This document shows positions 61,164 to 64,000 of a DNA stretch of 64,000 bases, in pieces. Source of the DNA: Croceivirga sp. (GTDB lineage Bacteria; Bacteroidota; Bacteroidia; Flavobacteriales; Flavobacteriaceae); assembly GCA_028284935.1 (NCBI GenBank), contig JANQQQ010000004.1, positions 124,001 to 188,000 of the forward strand. The letters are read 5' to 3'. Within the stretch, counting starts at the first letter, position 1; each line of letters begins with the position of its first letter. The notes under the pieces were generated by a model. That model was given only the letters and a program-made list of their open reading frames with translations. It had not been told where the DNA came from and made no database searches. The position numbers and the translations under genes are program-made.

Positions 61164-64000
61164 TTAGGCTACAGCTACTTTACCGTCCACAATTTTCTTT
61201 TTCAAAGAATCGAACATGATGGGAGTTGCTATGAATACGGAGGAGTACGTTCCCACCAAAACACCAACAATCATGGCGAACATAAATCCGCGTAGACTTT
61301 CACCTCCAAAAACAAAAATGGCCAAAAGCACAATTAAGGTGGTTAAGGAGGTATTTAGCGTGCGGCTTAAGGTACTGTTCAATGCCTGGTTAATATGTTC
61401 CCCACCTTTCCAACCTTTAAGGCCTACCACCTCCCGAATGCGGTCAAATACCACCACGGTATCGTTCAAGGAGTAACCAATTACGGTCAAGATCGCAGCG
61501 ATAAAGGCTTGGTCAATTTCCATATTAAAGGGCATAATGGCACTTGTAAGAGAGAAAATGCCCAGTACAATCATTACGTCATGGAATACGGCAACAACAG
61601 CTCCCAATGAGAATTGCCATCTTTTAAACCGTAACAAAATGTACAGGAATACTACGGCCAAGGATCCCAAAATGGCGTAGTACGCATTCTGTTTAATATC
61701 ATCTGCAATAGTGGGCCCTACCTTGGTCGATTGTAAGATACCAATGGACTTTTCTGAGGCACCAACCGTAAAGTCTTCAAATGAAGTGCCATCCGGCAGA
61801 TACTGTTGAAGCGAAGTATAGAGCTTGTTTTGAATTTCATTATCCACTTCAATCCCTTCAACATCTACCTTATATGGCGTGGTTACCTTAATCTGATTGG
61901 CTTCCCCAAAGGTCTTTACTTGGGTACCACTTCCAAAGACGTCATTTAAACCTGAAGCAATCTCGGAAGCGTTCACCGCATTTTCAAAACGAATCTGGTA
62001 GGAACGACCTCCAATAAAGTCCACTCCTTGCTGTAACCCGTTAACAAAAAACAACGAAACCACACTAACTCCAACTAGGATAAAAGAGACGACATAGGCG
62101 ATTTTACGCTTTGAAAGGAAATTAATATTCAGGTTGGTAAACAGATTTTTAGTGATTGGGGTAGAAAAGGCCAGTTCCCTACCACGTTTGGCAATGTACC
62201 AATCCACCATCAGTCGTGTCACAAAAATTGCGGTGAACAAAGACGTTACAATACCTATTAAAAGGGTGGTTGCAAATCCTTTGATGGGACCGGAACCAAA
62301 TACAAATAGTATAATGGCCGTAAGTCCCGTAGTGATATTGGCGTCTAAAATAGAGGACAAGGCATTGTTAAATCCATCAGCGACCGCTTGGGCCTTTCCC
62401 TTTCCTCTCGCCAGCTCTTCTTTGATTCGTTCAAAAATCAGCACATTGGCATCCACGGACATACCTATAGTCAAAACAATACCGGCAATACCTGGCAATG
62501 TCAGTACGGCCCCAAGGCTGGTCAGCACCCCAAAAATCAATAGGATATTGAATATCAAGGCAATATCAGCAAAAATTCCGGCCCTTCCGTAATAGAAAAT
62601 CATCCATACCAATACAAAGCCCATGGCAATCAAAAAGGACATAAATCCACTGTCAATCGCTTCCTGTCCCAAAGAGGGCCCCACTACTTCAGATTGAATA
62701 ATCTCAGCAGATGCGGGTAATTTACCCGCGCGTAATACGTTAGCAATATCCTTGGTCTCATTTACTGTGAAGGTCCCTGTAATTTCAGAACGCCCGCCGG
62801 AAATTGGTCCGGAGGAAACCCCAGGAGCTGTATATACTTTATTATCCAACACAATGGCGATCCCCGTTTGGTTGTTAAAGGCGTCACCGGTCAATTTTTC
62901 CCATTCCCTTGCCCCACGAGTGTTCATGCTCATGGTGACCGCAGGTTTATTAAATTGGTCAAAAGTATCCTGGGCATCTGTAATGACGTCCCCACTGATG
63001 CGGGGAGTACGGTCCCTATTGGATTTTAAGGCATACAATTCAGCAATTTCAGAATCCTTTGGGGGCTTCTCAAAGACAAAACGGGTAAACTGGACATCAG
63101 CTGGCAATAGCCTCAAGATTTCCGGCATCCTTAAATAGGCACCCACCTCGGCGGTATCAGCAACTGCCAATCGCGCTATCGCGTGACTTCCAGGAGCAGA
63201 AGGCAACAACTTACCAATCAATGGGTTGGCCTGGGTGGACAAATCCAAGGAATCTTCCGCAACATCGGATAGCAAGGAATCAATTTCAGATTCCGGAGTA
63301 GCATCAGCTACGACTTCCTCCTCAACGGGCTCCAGAATTTCCTGTAGTTTTTCATTGGCATTGACAAAGAACTGTCCTAAACTTTGGTTGCTTTGTTCAT
63401 AGGTTTCCCAAAACTCTAACTGTGCCGTACTGGACAATAGTTCCTGGGCACGTTGTACATCGCGTGCCCCAGGTAATTCCACCAATATACGTCCCGAGTT
63501 TCCCTCCCGTTGGATGTTGGGTTGGGTAACACCAAATCCATCAATACGCTTACGCAATACCTCAAATGCCGAAACAACCGACTCATCAATCTTTCTTCTA
63601 ATGATCGGTTTTACCTCGTCATCTGTCATTTGAAAGTTGATTTCATCACTCAAGGCCTTGTTCGCAAAAATATCCGGAGCGGCCAACTTGGTATCACCCT
63701 TTACCGCATCAAAAGCATCAAAAAAGAGCTCCAAATAAGTATCATCACTGCTTTTGGATGCTTCGTCGGCATCGGCCAGTGCTTTATTGAAAACAGGGTT
63801 CTTCGTATTATTTGCCAGACCTTTTAGGATGTCTTTTACCGAAATCTGGAGGGTCACATTGATACCCCCTTTTAGATCGAGACCTTTATTCAATTCTTTG
63901 GTTTTGGCATCATCGTAGTTGGTATATCCCAAAACGGGGTTTCCTCCAATGGAATCCAAGTATGATGCTTCCAAGGCCTCGCGCTTTGCCACATAGTCTT
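61164..64000 (-). CDS. secDF: Protein translocase fusion SecDF (N-terminus outside the window)
   Basis: At least 944 codons of this gene lie in the window; the frame is open to the edge, so the first membrane helix is missing. The SecD part shows GLDLKGGINVTLQISV, RKRIDGFGVTQPNIQREG, then helices with GIAGIVLTIGMSVDANVLIFERIKEELA. The SecF part follows with GVDFIGGRSYQIRF, and ends in GYSLNDTVVVFDRIRE. A long acidic periplasmic insertion (about residues 210-260, EPVEEEVVADATPESE) is notable. It drives the late stage of Sec export using the proton or sodium gradient. Bacteroidota usually carry SecD and SecF fused, as here. Confidence 0.95.
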   Translation of the reverse strand, partial: DYVAKREALEASYLDSIGGNPVLGYTNYDDAKTKELNKGLDLKGGINVTLQISVKDILKGLANNTKNPVFNKALADADEASKSSDDTYLELFFDAFDAVKGDTKLAAPDIFANKALSDEINFQMTDDEVKPIIRRKIDESVVSAFEVLRKRIDGFGVTQPNIQREGNSGRILVELPGARDVQRAQELLSSTAQLEFWETYEQSNQSLGQFFVNANEKLQEILEPVEEEVVADATPESEIDSLLSDVAEDSLDLSTQANPLIGKLLPSAPGSHAIARLAVADTAEVGAYLRMPEILRLLPADVQFTRFVFEKPPKDSEIAELYALKSNRDRTPRISGDVITDAQDTFDQFNKPAVTMSMNTRGAREWEKLTGDAFNNQTGIAIVLDNKVYTAPGVSSGPISGGRSEITGTFTVNETKDIANVLRAGKLPASAEIIQSEVVGPSLGQEAIDSGFMSFLIAMGFVLVWMIFYYGRAGIFADIALIFNILLIFGVLTSLGAVLTLPGIAGIVLTIGMSVDANVLIFERIKEELARGKGKAQAVADGFNNALSSILDANITTGLTAIILFVFGSGPIKGFATTLLIGIVTSLFTAIFVTRLMVDWYIAKRGRELAFSTPITKNLFTNLNINFLSKRKIAYVVSFILVGVSVVSLFFVNGLQQGVDFIGGRSYQIRFENAVNASEIASGLNDVFGSGTQVKTFGEANQIKVTTPYKVDVEGIEVDNEIQNKLYTSLQQYLPDGTSFEDFTVGASEKSIGILQSTKVGPTIADDIKQNAYYAILGSLAVVFLYILLRFKRWQFSLGAVVAVFHDVMIVLGIFSLTSAIMPFNMEIDQAFIAAILTVIGYSLNDTVVVFDRIREVVGLKGWKGGEHINQALNSTLSRTLNTSLTTLIVLLAIFVFGGESLRGFMFAMIVGVLVGTYSSVFIATPIMFDSLKKKIVDGKVAVA

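Overview
The window reads as a chromosomal segment of a marine member of the Flavobacteriaceae (Bacteroidota), near the Muricauda/Maribacter/Zobellia type. Supporting signs are a type IX secretion type B sorting domain, a class II archaeal-type ProRS, fused SecDF, a Rho with a long polar insertion, a CdaA-type diadenylate cyclase next to folP, moderate-to-low GC, TTG starts, and promoters close to the Bacteroidota pattern TTG / TAnnTTTG. The genus is inference; no rRNA gene is present. I see no CRISPR array, phage or intact insertion sequence.

Layout. Positions 1-1001 carry no recognisable gene. Positions 1002-3465 hold a secreted S41 peptidase and a membrane-anchored AraC regulator, flanked by related short repeats and hairpin terminators (accessory-looking). 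Positions 3795-6239 hold an exported sugar phosphate isomerase-like protein and small lipoprotein or hypothetical genes. Positions 6405-22354, all on the minus strand, are a beta-glucan (laminarin-type) utilisation locus. In transcription order it has a propeller/YYY/LuxR regulator, a multidomain GH16 lipoprotein, a secreted clan GH-A hydrolase, a 1142-aa GH94/GH149-like phosphorylase, a GH17 lipoprotein, a GH30 glucanase, a GPH-type sugar symporter and a cytoplasmic GH17. It has no SusC/SusD pair. The inferred flow is cleavage of beta-1,3 main chain (GH16, GH17) and beta-1,6 branches (GH30), import by the symporter, and phosphorolysis inside the cell.

Positions 22422-31852 are housekeeping: clpS-prmA-tpiA-DoxX/Trx/DUF6624 fusion-DUF1599 on the minus strand, folP-cdaA-zinc-ribbon membrane protein on the plus strand, and truA plus an MsbA-like ABC exporter on the minus strand. 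Positions 31935-34290 hold a phosphodiesterase, a decayed PqqB-like metallo-hydrolase pseudogene and a lipoprotein. Positions 34373-43059 hold rho, two tandem 7-helix membrane paralogues and two LruC-domain lipoproteins that share their ends but differ in the middle domain. Positions 43130-49749 hold rpsT, two tRNA-Glu genes, proS, a Gly-Trp/Ser-Arg-rich lipoprotein, a FadL-like porin and a T9SS type B secreted protein. Positions 50076-61108 are a long plus-strand run: folE, cysS, yidD, lgt, DUF192, hydrolase, GNAT, an ABC ATPase with a dead N-half, a TreT-like glycosyltransferase, DinB, GNAT, a PLP decarboxylase and a TfoX-like protein. The window ends inside secDF on the minus strand.

The strongest items for follow-up are the GH16 enzyme whose catalytic domain is split by what looks like a circularly permuted binding module, the SusCD-less phosphorolytic beta-glucan locus, the DoxX-thioredoxin-DUF6624 fusion, the LruC domain-swap pair with a shared upstream motif, and the fresh PqqB-like pseudogene.
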